Positions 9,132 through 17,703 of a DNA stretch of 47,333 bases are shown one piece after another. The notes under the pieces are model-generated. The model ran no database searches. It was given only the letters and a program-made list of their open reading frames with translations, and was not told where the DNA came from. Origin of the DNA: Pirellulales bacterium (GTDB lineage Bacteria > Planctomycetota > Planctomycetia > Pirellulales > UBA1268); NCBI GenBank assembly GCA_016779265.1, contig JADHNY010000018.1:1-47333 (forward strand). The letters run 5' to 3'. The position numbers and the translations under genes are program-made. The first letter of the stretch is position 1. The number at the start of each line of letters is the position of its first letter.

Positions 9132-11402
9132 TTAATGACGGAAGAGAAACTCACGGCTCGTCAGCAGCGACCAGTAGAGGTCTTCCACCACGGCCCGCTT
9201 CTCGTCAGCGGATGCCTTCTGAAGCATTTCAGCGAAGGGCTTCTTCTCTGCGTCTGTTGGAAAACGTGACAAGATCCGCAGCCAGGCATCGTCGATGATG
9301 GTGTCATCACCAGGCTCCGTGGCGAGCAGCTGGGTGAGGTAGCCATTTTTTGAGGCGAGTTTGTCGTTGAGTGTGGAGCCATTCGAGAGGTGCAGCACCT
9401 GCACCAGGCTCGGCTGGTTTGATCGCTCACACTCACAGGTGATCTCGCGATCGTTGCGTCCGAAGGTCTCGAGGAAGTAGTTCTTGACAGCAGAGTCGGT
9501 CAGTTCGAGGGCGCGTGTCTGCGGAGCGTAGGCGTCGACCTTTTGGGTTGAGCCGTCGTTTAAGGCAATCTCGGTGTAGGCATCCCGCACGTCGGTGACA
9601 TCGGAGATGGCATCGCTCAACACTTCGGCCATCAGCCGCGTGGGGTAGGCCCTGGCAAACCAGAGCCGGTCGCCTTTGTTCTCCGGCAGCACCTGACTGC
9701 CACGTCGATAGGTTTCCGATAGCATGATCAGCCGCATCAACGCCTTCAGGTCGTAGTCATGCTCGATGGTAAAAGCCTCGAGTGCGGTGAAGAGCTGCTC
9801 GTTGCTCGATGGGTTTGTGGCCCGCAGGTCGTCGATCGGATTGACGAGCCCGATGCCAAAGAAGTTGGCCCACACCCGGTTCACAATCGCCTTGGTGAAG
9901 TAAGGGTTCTCCGGGGAGGTCAGCCAGGAGGCGAGGGCGTCGCGGCGGTCGAGTGGGCTGGCCGGGTCGAGTGGATCGCCATCGAGGGGCGCAGGTGGCT
10001 GGGGCTTGCCAGTGCGCGGCTGCAGCAGGTCGCCGCGGGGCTCAACATAGAGAGTCCGCACGCCATCGCCATTGCGGGTGTCTCCACCCCAGCCCTTGGC
10101 CCGCACCCGGGCAAAGAGATTGGCAAAGGCGTAATACTGGTCGTTGGTCCATTTCTCGAGCGGATGGTTGTGGCACTTCGCGCAGCCAATGGAGAGCGAC
10201 AGAAACGCCTGACTCGTGTTCTCCGCCATTGTTTCGGGATCCTGATGGACCGCGAAGAAGTTGGTCGCCCCGTTCTCAACGCTCGAGCCACTGGAAGTGA
10301 CCACCTGACGGACCAGTGCATCCCAAGGCGTGTCTTCCGCCACGCGGTCCCGGATCCATGAGCCATATGCTTGCACGGCAGCCGGCCTGAGAGCAGAGCC
10401 TGTCACCAGAAAGATGTCGGCCCACTTGTAACTCCAGTAATCAACAAACTCAGGCCGAGCGAGCAGCAGATCCACAAGCCGTTCTCGCTTCTTCGGCGAG
10501 GTGTCGCTGAGGTAGTGGCGCACTTCCTCGGATGTGGGCAGCCGCCCGATCGTGTCGAGAAAAGCACGCCGGAGGAAGGTGGCGTCGTCGCAGGGAGGTG
10601 TGGGGGCGAGGTGCAGCCGCTGGAGTTGTTCCAGCACAAACTCGTCAATCAGATTGGCACGCGGTGCCGTGGCAAATACCTCGGGAGCGATCTCGTTCTC
10701 GAAAGGAGCGGTCACACGGCCAACGGCAATCTGTGACGAGAACCAGGCGGTGATCGCGGCACGGCCGTGGCCGATGGCGGTGGCCACCCCGGCGTCGTCG
10801 ATGCTGGCAACGGTGGCATCGGTGGCGGTGAAGCGAGCCCAGCGAGTGACATCGCGTGTTGATCCATCGTCGTAGCGAGCGGTCACGCGAAAGGCCACCT
10901 CTTCCCCAAGAGAGACGACCGCTTCGGCGGGCTCGATCCCGATCGAGAGCAGCTGCCGTTCATCATCCGCGGGCCCAGGACAGCCGGCGGCGATCCAGTT
11001 TGCGAGGAACTGGTAGTCCTGCTCCTCAACGTCGAGACGGCGTCCGCCTTTATGGGGTACCGCTGTGGTCGGCTTCGTCAGCAGCAGGCTGGCAGCGGGC
11101 TTGGCGAGATCAACACGGCGGCCGAGAGACTCGCGTGTGATAGCCAGGTGGTCACTTACCGGATCGTAGCCAAACAGCGAGAGGCGAAAGCCTGCCTTGC
11201 CTGCCAAGGCGCCGTGACAGCCGCCACTGTTGCAGCCGGCTTTCGAGAGGATCGGCATGATGTCGTTGGTGAAACTCACCTCGCGGTGCTCGGCGTCTGC
11301 TGAGGTGGCATCCGCTGCAACTGCGATGTCGGCCAGGCCGCCAAAGATCGCCAGCAGCAGAACCAGAACAGTCAGGCGATGGTCACGAACTGCGTGGTCC
11401 AT
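9132..11402 (-). CDS. DUF1549/DUF1553 cytochrome-type protein with Ig-like domain
   Basis: The product is a 756-residue exported protein. ATG 11402 is preceded by a near-perfect Shine-Dalgarno GGAGGTGATC, which rules out the longer open frame. After the signal peptide comes AGCNSGGCHGALAGKAGF, where a haem-like Cys pair is spaced CX4CH instead of CX2CH. A bacterial Ig-like (BIG2) domain follows (SIGIEPAEAVVSLGEEVAF...ITAWFSSQIAVGRV). Then come DUF1549, with a normal motif CAKCHNHPLEKW, and DUF1553 (ENPYFTKAIVNRVWANFFGIGLV). It lies 76 bases after the DUF1501 gene and 66 bases before the WD40 cytochrome gene, so all three are probably co-transcribed. The family is typical of planctomycetes; its substrate is unknown. 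Confidence 0.9.
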   Translation of the reverse strand: MDHAVRDHRLTVLVLLLAIFGGLADIAVAADATSADAEHREVSFTNDIMPILSKAGCNSGGCHGALAGKAGFRLSLFGYDPVSDHLAITRESLGRRVDLAKPAASLLLTKPTTAVPHKGGRRLDVEEQDYQFLANWIAAGCPGPADDERQLLSIGIEPAEAVVSLGEEVAFRVTARYDDGSTRDVTRWARFTATDATVASIDDAGVATAIGHGRAAITAWFSSQIAVGRVTAPFENEIAPEVFATAPRANLIDEFVLEQLQRLHLAPTPPCDDATFLRRAFLDTIGRLPTSEEVRHYLSDTSPKKRERLVDLLLARPEFVDYWSYKWADIFLVTGSALRPAAVQAYGSWIRDRVAEDTPWDALVRQVVTSSGSSVENGATNFFAVHQDPETMAENTSQAFLSLSIGCAKCHNHPLEKWTNDQYYAFANLFARVRAKGWGGDTRNGDGVRTLYVEPRGDLLQPRTGKPQPPAPLDGDPLDPASPLDRRDALASWLTSPENPYFTKAIVNRVWANFFGIGLVNPIDDLRATNPSSNEQLFTALEAFTIEHDYDLKALMRLIMLSETYRRGSQVLPENKGDRLWFARAYPTRLMAEVLSDAISDVTDVRDAYTEIALNDGSTQKVDAYAPQTRALELTDSAVKNYFLETFGRNDREITCECERSNQPSLVQVLHLSNGSTLNDKLASKNGYLTQLLATEPGDDTIIDDAWLRILSRFPTDAEKKPFAEMLQKASADEKRAVVEDLYWSLLTSREFLFRH

Positions 11403-11478
11403 TGAGATCACCTCCATCGGGAATGTGTCAAACAGGTAGTACCCGCGCCGCGAGCGGTTCGCCCACGGGCTGCTGTCG

Positions 11479-12864
11479 CTAGGCGAACAGTTCGCGAATA
11501 GGCTCGGTGCCAAAATCGGTCAGCGCGAATGGTCGACCAGCGGGACCAGGCAGGTGGGTCGTGTGGTCAAGGCCCAAACTCTCAAAGATCGTGGCCACGA
11601 TGTCACCAGGGCCAACGGGACGTTCGGCAGGGAAGCCGCCAATCGTGTCGCTGGCCCCAACGACACGGCCGCCCGCAACACCACCACCAGCAAAGCTGCA
11701 GGTGAAGCACTGCGGCCAGTGGTCGCGTCCACCGGCCGGATTGACCTTGGGTGTGCGGCCAAACTCGCAGAGTGTCGTCACCAGCGTTTCATCGAGCATG
11801 CCGCGGTCAACAAGATCCTCGACGAGTGCTGAGTAGGCCTGGTCATACATTGGGCAGACGATGTCTTTCATGCCTTCAATCGAGGTGAAGGGCTTCGATC
11901 CGTGGATATCCCACGTGATCTCATCAAACACTGTCAGGAAGGTATTGATGGTGACAAACCTGACACCATTCTCCACCAGCCTGCGAGCCAGGAGACAGCA
12001 CTGGCCAAAACGATTCATGCCATACCGTTCTCTGACCTGCTTCGGCTCCTTGGTGAGATCAAACGCTTCGCGGGCCTGGGTGCTGGTCATCAGGCGATAG
12101 GCCGTCTGAAAGTTTTCGTCGAGAAGCCGGGCGTCTTCGCTCGCCTCAAACTCGTCAGCAGCCTGCTCCACGATCTGCCGCATCGAGCGACGGCGGTCGA
12201 GTCTGGCCAGGCTGATCTGGTCAGGTGGCAGAAGATCGGGCACGCGGAAGTCTGGCTTCGATGGGTCGGCCATCAAGGCAAACGGATCGTGGGCTTTCCC
12301 AAGAAATCCACCTGCCTGGCCGTTCGGCAGGTTGCCGCCGCCACGACCCATCAGCTCAGGCAAGACAACGAAGGGGGGCAGGTCGGTCCGTCGCCCAAGG
12401 AGGTGTGAGGCCACGCTGCCTGCATGGGGCGTCTGAATGCCACCCGCGAAACGGCGGCCCGTCTGCAGCATCTGCCAGCCCGCGTCATGCACGGCGGCTC
12501 CGCTGTGATGACAGCTGCGGACCAGCGAGAAGCGATCCGCAATGGCGGCATGCTTAGGAAGCAGCTCAGAAATCTCAAAGGCGTCGCTGGCAGTGCGGAT
12601 CGGCTTGAAGGGCCCGCGAATCTCAGAGACGGCATCCGGCTTCATGTCCCAGAGGTCAACATGACTGGGACCACCGAGGTTGAAGATCATGATGCAGGAG
12701 CGATTCTCATGACCCGGCCGCACATGCCCTTCGGCAGCTGCCCGCGCGTACTGCGGAAGTGAGAGGCCAACAGCTGATAGCGCGCCCGCATGCAGGAAGT
12801 CCCGCCGGGTCGCAGCTCCGCCGCACAGCACGGCTCGGTTCTTTGGAGTAAGAAAACTGAACAT
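11479..12864 (-). CDS. DUF1501 family protein, Tat-exported
   Basis: This 461-residue protein belongs to the sulfatase/alkaline-phosphatase-like DUF1501 family. The N-terminus carries a twin-arginine motif, TRRDFLHAGALSAVG, followed by ARAAAEG, so export of the folded protein is expected. Family landmarks are MIFNLGGPSHVDLWDMKPDA, the SCHHSGAAVHDAGWQ region and the C-terminal TTLCEFGRTPKVN...GRDHWPQCF with ADRF-like segments. I prefer ATG 12864, with GGAGG 5 bases upstream, over an in-frame GTG at 12876 that would put GGAGG inside the coding region. It is the first gene of the three-gene operon and pairs functionally with the DUF1549/DUF1553 partner, as in most planctomycete genomes. The function remains unproven. 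Confidence 0.92.
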   Translation of the reverse strand: MFSFLTPKNRAVLCGGAATRRDFLHAGALSAVGLSLPQYARAAAEGHVRPGHENRSCIMIFNLGGPSHVDLWDMKPDAVSEIRGPFKPIRTASDAFEISELLPKHAAIADRFSLVRSCHHSGAAVHDAGWQMLQTGRRFAGGIQTPHAGSVASHLLGRRTDLPPFVVLPELMGRGGGNLPNGQAGGFLGKAHDPFALMADPSKPDFRVPDLLPPDQISLARLDRRRSMRQIVEQAADEFEASEDARLLDENFQTAYRLMTSTQAREAFDLTKEPKQVRERYGMNRFGQCCLLARRLVENGVRFVTINTFLTVFDEITWDIHGSKPFTSIEGMKDIVCPMYDQAYSALVEDLVDRGMLDETLVTTLCEFGRTPKVNPAGGRDHWPQCFTCSFAGGGVAGGRVVGASDTIGGFPAERPVGPGDIVATIFESLGLDHTTHLPGPAGRPFALTDFGTEPIRELFA

Positions 12865-13050
12865 CCTGTCCTCCACACAACGCCAGGAACTTCACGGCCG
12901 GTGGGCCACACCTGGGCTTCGCTACGAACTCGGCTCCAGTAGTCTGCAGCCGCCGAGATCTTTCCTCCCACGCTCTGGTATCGTACCTCCTCGGGTGGTG
13001 ATTCGCATCGGCTGAGAAGCCACGACCGATCGCATGGGGAGAACGCAGAG

Positions 13051-13872
13051 ATGCGGCTGGGACTGATTAACTCGGCGTTTGCGCAGGCAGGACGTGACAC
13101 ACGCTTCGGACTCGAGACGACCAAGAAGCTCGGCTTCGACACGGTTGACATCTTCACCGACCCGCTGGACATCGACGACGACGAACGGCGTCTCCTGCGG
13201 GATACCTGTGGTGACCTGGACCTGCCGATCGTCAGTCTCTGCTGTGTGGCACTCGGCTTGGTGGATTTCAACCCTGCGGTGCGTCGTTTCCACGTCGATC
13301 GCTGCCGCAGCTTCCTCGATCTCACGGCGGAGCTTGGTGCCTCCAATCTGTTGCTCGTGCTCGGGGAGTATGTCTGGCAGAAGGAGGTCATTCCGCCTCT
13401 GGAGCAGTGGGCTTGTGGTGTTGAGTCGGTGCAACAGCTCGGTGAGCACGCCTCACAGTTGGGTGTCAAGATTGCGATTGAGCTTGAGCCGTTTCACATG
13501 TCGCTGGTGAACTCCATCGATACGATGCTGCAGTTTCTTGCTGACGTTGATCAGCCAGATGTGGTGCGGGCCAACTGCGATATCTCACACCTGCATCTGG
13601 TGCACACGCCACCTGCCGATGTCGCTCGGCTTGCTGGCAAGATCGAGCATGTGCACCTTTCGGACTGTGATGGCAAGGTGCATGGAGACCTGCCGCCGGG
13701 ACGTGGTGTGACACCGATTGCGGACTACCTCGCAGCGATCCGTGACACGGGCTACGACGGTGTGGTGAGTCTCGAACTGGAGTACTCGCCGGAGCCTGAC
13801 AAGATCGTTGAGTGGGTTGCGGAAGCCCACGATGCCACAGCACAGATCATGAGCGACCTTGGCTGCCGTTAG
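13051..13872 (+). CDS. Sugar phosphate isomerase/epimerase (AP endonuclease 2-like TIM barrel)
   Basis: This 273-residue cytoplasmic protein has the xylose-isomerase-like TIM-barrel pattern. The metal ligands usual for this fold are visible as Glu in KIAIELEPF, Asp in ANCDISHLHL, His in EHVHLSDCDG and Glu in VSLELEYS. An additional His-rich segment, KVHGDLPPGRG, is typical of the sugar isomerases. It is divergent from the DUF1501 operon across 186 bases and leads into the hydrolase gene 76 bases downstream. This suggests carbohydrate metabolism, but the substrate cannot be read from sequence. ATG 13051 has GGGGAGA about 10 bases upstream. Confidence 0.87.
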   Translation: MRLGLINSAFAQAGRDTRFGLETTKKLGFDTVDIFTDPLDIDDDERRLLRDTCGDLDLPIVSLCCVALGLVDFNPAVRRFHVDRCRSFLDLTAELGASNLLLVLGEYVWQKEVIPPLEQWACGVESVQQLGEHASQLGVKIAIELEPFHMSLVNSIDTMLQFLADVDQPDVVRANCDISHLHLVHTPPADVARLAGKIEHVHLSDCDGKVHGDLPPGRGVTPIADYLAAIRDTGYDGVVSLELEYSPEPDKIVEWVAEAHDATAQIMSDLGCR

Positions 13873-13948
13873 GTCGCAGCGTCGGACGCAGCTCCGCTGC
13901 GGCTGTGGCTCGTCCGACAAACAGGAAGAGGCAAACAGGGGGCATGTC

Positions 13949-16303
13949 ATGAGACGAGTGTGGACGCTGCTGCTGATCGCTGCGTTGTTGTCGCTGAGAG
14001 CACCCGCATTGGCAGCGGAACCTCCCCTGCAGGTGCCAGGAACGGATGCATTTCCTCCAGGTACCGATTTCTCAGCAGATGCGTTGGCATCTGAACTGGT
14101 CGCTGGTGTTGATCAGTTTCTTCTTGATGAGATCGCGGCTGCGCGTGAAGAGCGGCGTACGCGTTGGCTGGTTGAGCATGCGACGAGGGAGCTTGCGGCC
14201 GCATCTGACGAGGAACGCCGATCACGTCTCGCCCACATCCTCGGCCTGCGAGACCCGCGAGGTCCTGCGGAGGCACCGCAGCTGCTGGCTACACCGGAAC
14301 GCTCGGCAGTCGTTGGTCGAGGGCCTGGCTACGAAATCGTGGCGATCCGTTGGACGGCCGTCGATGGCCGCCACGGTGGACCACTCCACGGCGAAGGGCT
14401 CCTGCTTCAGCCTGAGCAGACACCACTGGCTGACGTGGTGGCGATCCCGGATGCCGACGTGACGCCTGAAGCGTATGTGGGGCTTGAGCCGGGCCTGCCG
14501 AGCGATGCCCAGCTCCCGCGCAGACTTGCCCAGCGGGGATGTCGAGTGATCGTGCCCACGCTGATTGACCGTACGCGAGAACCGAGAAACGGCCGAGCAA
14601 CGCTGAGCTCGCGCGAGTTTCTCTACCGCAGCAGCTTTGAGGTTGGGCGGCATCTGATTGGCTACGAACTGCAGAAAGTGCTCGCGGCGGTGGACTGGTT
14701 CGTGGCGGATGAGGCGACAGCCAAGGTGGCGGTCGTGGGAGAGGGGGAAGGCGGCATGCTCGCGCTGTATGCCGGGGCGATCGATACGCGGATTGATCTG
14801 GTCGGTGTGGCCGGGTTTTTCGGTGACCGGGATCACATCTGGGAGCAGCCGATCGATCGCAATGTGTTCGGACTGCTCAACGACTTTGGGGATGCGGAAC
14901 TCGGAGCAATGGTGCTCCCGCGGACGCTTGTGATTGAAAACAGTCCTGGGCCGATCTTGGACATTCCCGGTGAGGGGGGGGCGCCTGCGCAGCTCACGCC
15001 ACCGGAGCGGGTGGCGGATGAGTGTGCGCGACTGCGGGAGCTCGCCGGTGAGGCAGCGGCAGCGGATCTGGCTGTCGTAGGCGGAGATGGAGAGGTGGTG
15101 GAACGTGGTGCGGCCTTCGACCAGATTGCCCAGCGACTGGGCTGTGGAGGTCCTCGGCTCGAACAGGCTCCGGAGGTAGTTGGGCCACGCTCAGGCAGTG
15201 TTGCGGCGACGAGTGCGGCGCGGCAGCAGCGGCAGCTTCTTGAAATCGATCGCTTCACCCAGCGGGTACTGGCGACCTGCAGCGAGACGCGTCGCGACTT
15301 TCTGCCGATCGCCGACCAGTTAGGGAAGGCACCGCAGCAGCCGCTCGACTTCTCATCGCCGGAGGCCTACGAGCGGTCGATTGAGCGGTTTCGCGAACAG
15401 TTTGCCAATGACGTGATCGGGCGATTTGACCATGAGCTCCTACCGGCCCGTCCTCGCTCACAGCTGGTGAGCCAAGAACATGGTGTGACGACCTACCGAG
15501 TGGTGCTCGATGTGTTTCCGGGTGTGATGGCAACAGGGCTGCTCGTGCTTCCCGATGGGCTCACGCCGGGTGAGAAGCGGCCTGTTGTGGTGTGTCAGCA
15601 TGGTCTTGAAGGTCGCCCTGATGACCTGCTGGCCGGTGCTGAGAAGGAGTCGATCTACAAAGGCATGGCCACTCGGCTCGCAGAGCGTGGCTTCATCACG
15701 TTTGCCCCACAGAACCTCTACCTGTTCGGAGATCGATTTCGCACGCTGCAGCGGAAGGCGAATCCGCTGGGCAAAACCCTCTTCTCGGTGATCGTCCCGC
15801 AGCACAGGCAGATCGTACGGTGGCTGGCAACGCTGCCGTGGGTGGATGCGGAACGAATCGGCTTCTACGGTCTGAGCTACGGCGGCAAGTCGGCGATGCG
15901 GATTCCCGCACTCGTCGAGGAGTATTGTCTTTCGATCTGCTCCGCCGACTTCAACGACTGGGTCTGGAAGAACGCCTCCACGACCGCGGCCTACAGCTAT
16001 GTCTGGACTGGTGAGTATGAGATCTTTGAGTTCGACCTCGGGAGCACCTTCAACTACGCCGAGATGGCAGCGCTCATCGCTCCGCGGCCGTTCATGGTGG
16101 AACGAGGCCACTTTGACACCGTGGGGCCTGATGAACGGGTCGCGTTGGAGTTTGCCAAGGTGCGATTTCTCTACGAAGCCAAACTTCAGCTCCCTGGGCG
16201 TGCGGAGATCGAGTGGTTTGTGGGCCCACATGCAATCCATGGCGAAGGAACCTATGCATTTCTGCACCAGCACCTGAACTGGCCAGAACCGGCGACGCCG
16301 TGA
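13949..16303 (+). CDS. Exported tandem alpha/beta hydrolase (acetyl xylan esterase-like)
   Basis: The product is a 784-residue secreted protein with signal peptide MRRVWTLLLIAALLSLRAPALAA. Two alpha/beta-hydrolase-like halves are seen. In the first, the nucleophile elbow reads VVGEGEGGMLALYAG (about residue 263), with Gly where Ser belongs, so this half looks catalytically dead. In the second, the elbow is intact (IGFYGLSYGGKSAM, about residue 640), with an oxyanion-type VVCQHGLEGRPDD and a C-terminal His in GPHAIHGEG. ATG 13949 has AGGGGG 6 bases upstream; the longer frame overlaps the preceding gene. A carbohydrate or peptide esterase role fits the isomerase neighbour, but the substrate is not determined. 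Confidence 0.82.
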   Translation: MRRVWTLLLIAALLSLRAPALAAEPPLQVPGTDAFPPGTDFSADALASELVAGVDQFLLDEIAAAREERRTRWLVEHATRELAAASDEERRSRLAHILGLRDPRGPAEAPQLLATPERSAVVGRGPGYEIVAIRWTAVDGRHGGPLHGEGLLLQPEQTPLADVVAIPDADVTPEAYVGLEPGLPSDAQLPRRLAQRGCRVIVPTLIDRTREPRNGRATLSSREFLYRSSFEVGRHLIGYELQKVLAAVDWFVADEATAKVAVVGEGEGGMLALYAGAIDTRIDLVGVAGFFGDRDHIWEQPIDRNVFGLLNDFGDAELGAMVLPRTLVIENSPGPILDIPGEGGAPAQLTPPERVADECARLRELAGEAAAADLAVVGGDGEVVERGAAFDQIAQRLGCGGPRLEQAPEVVGPRSGSVAATSAARQQRQLLEIDRFTQRVLATCSETRRDFLPIADQLGKAPQQPLDFSSPEAYERSIERFREQFANDVIGRFDHELLPARPRSQLVSQEHGVTTYRVVLDVFPGVMATGLLVLPDGLTPGEKRPVVVCQHGLEGRPDDLLAGAEKESIYKGMATRLAERGFITFAPQNLYLFGDRFRTLQRKANPLGKTLFSVIVPQHRQIVRWLATLPWVDAERIGFYGLSYGGKSAMRIPALVEEYCLSICSADFNDWVWKNASTTAAYSYVWTGEYEIFEFDLGSTFNYAEMAALIAPRPFMVERGHFDTVGPDERVALEFAKVRFLYEAKLQLPGRAEIEWFVGPHAIHGEGTYAFLHQHLNWPEPATP

Positions 16304-16673
16304 GCTGCCGTCTCACCTATGGGACCAACTGCTGGAGAGGGTGGGAACGGTGGGCGGGCCGCGATTTTTTACGCTATACTCACGGTATTCGGTGCAAAGC
16401 CGACGCTCCCGCGAGGGGTTTCAGGAAAACGCGAGTGACATCGCGACTTTTGAACCTTCTCGCCGTTTATGAAGAGAAGGGCCCAGTTTTCCCACCTGCG
16501 GGCCCCAAGTTCCCACCTGCGGGTCCAGTTTTCCCACCTATCGCCCGATTGCAGACAAACCACGAGTGATGTGATTGCGGAGTCTGTTACGAAACCCGCC
16601 AAGCAGCGGTTTCAGAAAGGTCTGCTTTCAACTCTCGCACGCCCTTTTGTCCTTCGCTTTCATGAGGTTCAGC
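16304..16673. other. 370-bp leader region of the second DUF1559 gene
   Basis: This stretch holds no convincing gene. It contains a -10-like TATACT at 16375-16380 just after a T6 run, and the three 21-bp tandem repeats listed separately. GGTGGGAAC at 16340-16348 is an inverted copy of the repeat core GTTCCCACC (16509-16517), so a long-range stem is possible. If transcription starts near 16387, the leader is about 290 bases. Confidence 0.5.
16480..16542 (+). repeat. Three tandem 21-bp direct repeats
   Basis: Units at 16480-16500, 16501-16521 and 16522-16542 share the core CCCAGTTTTCCCACCTGC with a few changes: unit 2 has AAGTTCCC in place of AGTTTTCCC, and unit 3 ends CCTATC. There are no spacers. 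The 21-base length keeps reading frame, giving a GPVFPPA-like heptad on the + strand and RRWENWT-like units on the - strand, but neither frame belongs to a gene with a start signal. Confidence 0.8.
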
Positions 16674-17627
16674 ATGAACGTCCGTCTCGCTCTGACCCGG
16701 TTTTGGCGACGTAGCCAGTCACGCACGGGATTCACCTTGGTCGAACTGCTCGTCGTGATCGCCATCATCGGCGTGTTGGTGGGCCTGCTGCTGCCAGCTG
16801 TGCAGTCGGCGCGAGAGGCCGGACGACGGATGCAGTGCAGCAACAATCTGAAGCAGATTGGCTTGGCTGTGATGATGTCGCACGATATTCGCAACGAGTT
16901 TCCGACAGGTCGTGAGACTCGCGATCCTTTCGACGTGTCGTGGGCCTTCCGGCTGCTCCCGTTTATGGAAGAGCTGGCCGTCTTCAATGCCCGCAACCCC
17001 GACACGACTGTTCCTTGTTGGGATGCGAGCAACGCGGAGGCATTCCGCACGCCGGTGGCAACCTACTTCTGCTCCAGCCGACGCGCCCCGATCGCTGACC
17101 GCAACTTTGACAACAACAACCAGGCACCGGTGGTGCTCGGTGTTGCTGCCGGTGGTGACTACGCGGCCAATGCTGGCACCTACTTTAACTATGCCGTCAC
17201 GCCCAACGCCCCGTTTGATCCGAAGCGTGGTGGCCCGATCCACACCTTCTCAAGCGTGAATGCCGCTCAGGTGACCGATGGTCTCAGCAAGACCTTCGCC
17301 ATTGGTGAGAAGCACATCCCGCCAGAGGACAACTCCTACGCGGGCGAGATGCAGCACTACATCATGGGCGACACAGCCTTCTTTCCCTCGGATACGCCCC
17401 ACACGCTGTTTCGCGACACCTACCGCGGTCTTGCTCAGAGCTATCGCGATATGAACAACCGCAAGTACGGCAGCATGCATCCGCAGGTGACCCAGTTCGT
17501 GTTTCTCGATGGGCATGTGGAGTCAATCTCGAACGATACCGGCCTCGACATTCTGCGTTGGTACTGCGCTGTCGGTGACGGCAACGATCCAACTGCACCG
17601 CCGGACGGAGTTGACGTGGACTTCTAG
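16674..17627 (+). CDS. DUF1559 prepilin-like protein (second copy)
   Basis: This 317-residue protein has a prepilin-like N-terminus: a basic leader (RFWRRSQSRT) and GFTLVELLVVIAIIGVL followed by LLPAVQSAREAGRRMQC. The body contains VTDGLSKTFAIGEKH, the counterpart of the usual DGTSKT motif, and the C-terminal SMHPQVTQFVFLDGHVESI. ATG 16674 is preceded by GAGG with 6-base spacing; ATG 16662 is an in-frame alternative. It diverges strongly from the first copy at 3577 outside the N-terminus, so this is family expansion and not a recent duplication. It is followed after 76 bases by a membrane-anchored protein gene. Confidence 0.9.
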   Translation: MNVRLALTRFWRRSQSRTGFTLVELLVVIAIIGVLVGLLLPAVQSAREAGRRMQCSNNLKQIGLAVMMSHDIRNEFPTGRETRDPFDVSWAFRLLPFMEELAVFNARNPDTTVPCWDASNAEAFRTPVATYFCSSRRAPIADRNFDNNNQAPVVLGVAAGGDYAANAGTYFNYAVTPNAPFDPKRGGPIHTFSSVNAAQVTDGLSKTFAIGEKHIPPEDNSYAGEMQHYIMGDTAFFPSDTPHTLFRDTYRGLAQSYRDMNNRKYGSMHPQVTQFVFLDGHVESISNDTGLDILRWYCAVGDGNDPTAPPDGVDVDF

Positions 17628-17703
17628 TTCACGAGTCACAGGTTGGCGTTCACCGTCTCACTTTCATTCATCTTCCCTAAGAGACTTTGGAGTTTTCGAA
17701 GTC

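Noticed and set aside
12977..12987. GGTA-TCG-TACC palindrome in the DUF1501/isomerase divergent gap
   Set aside because: It is short, and no promoter boxes of adequate match lie around it, so I could not support an operator call.
16480..16542. 21-bp repeats considered as a short CRISPR
   Set aside because: The units are directly adjacent with no spacers, and there are no cas genes.
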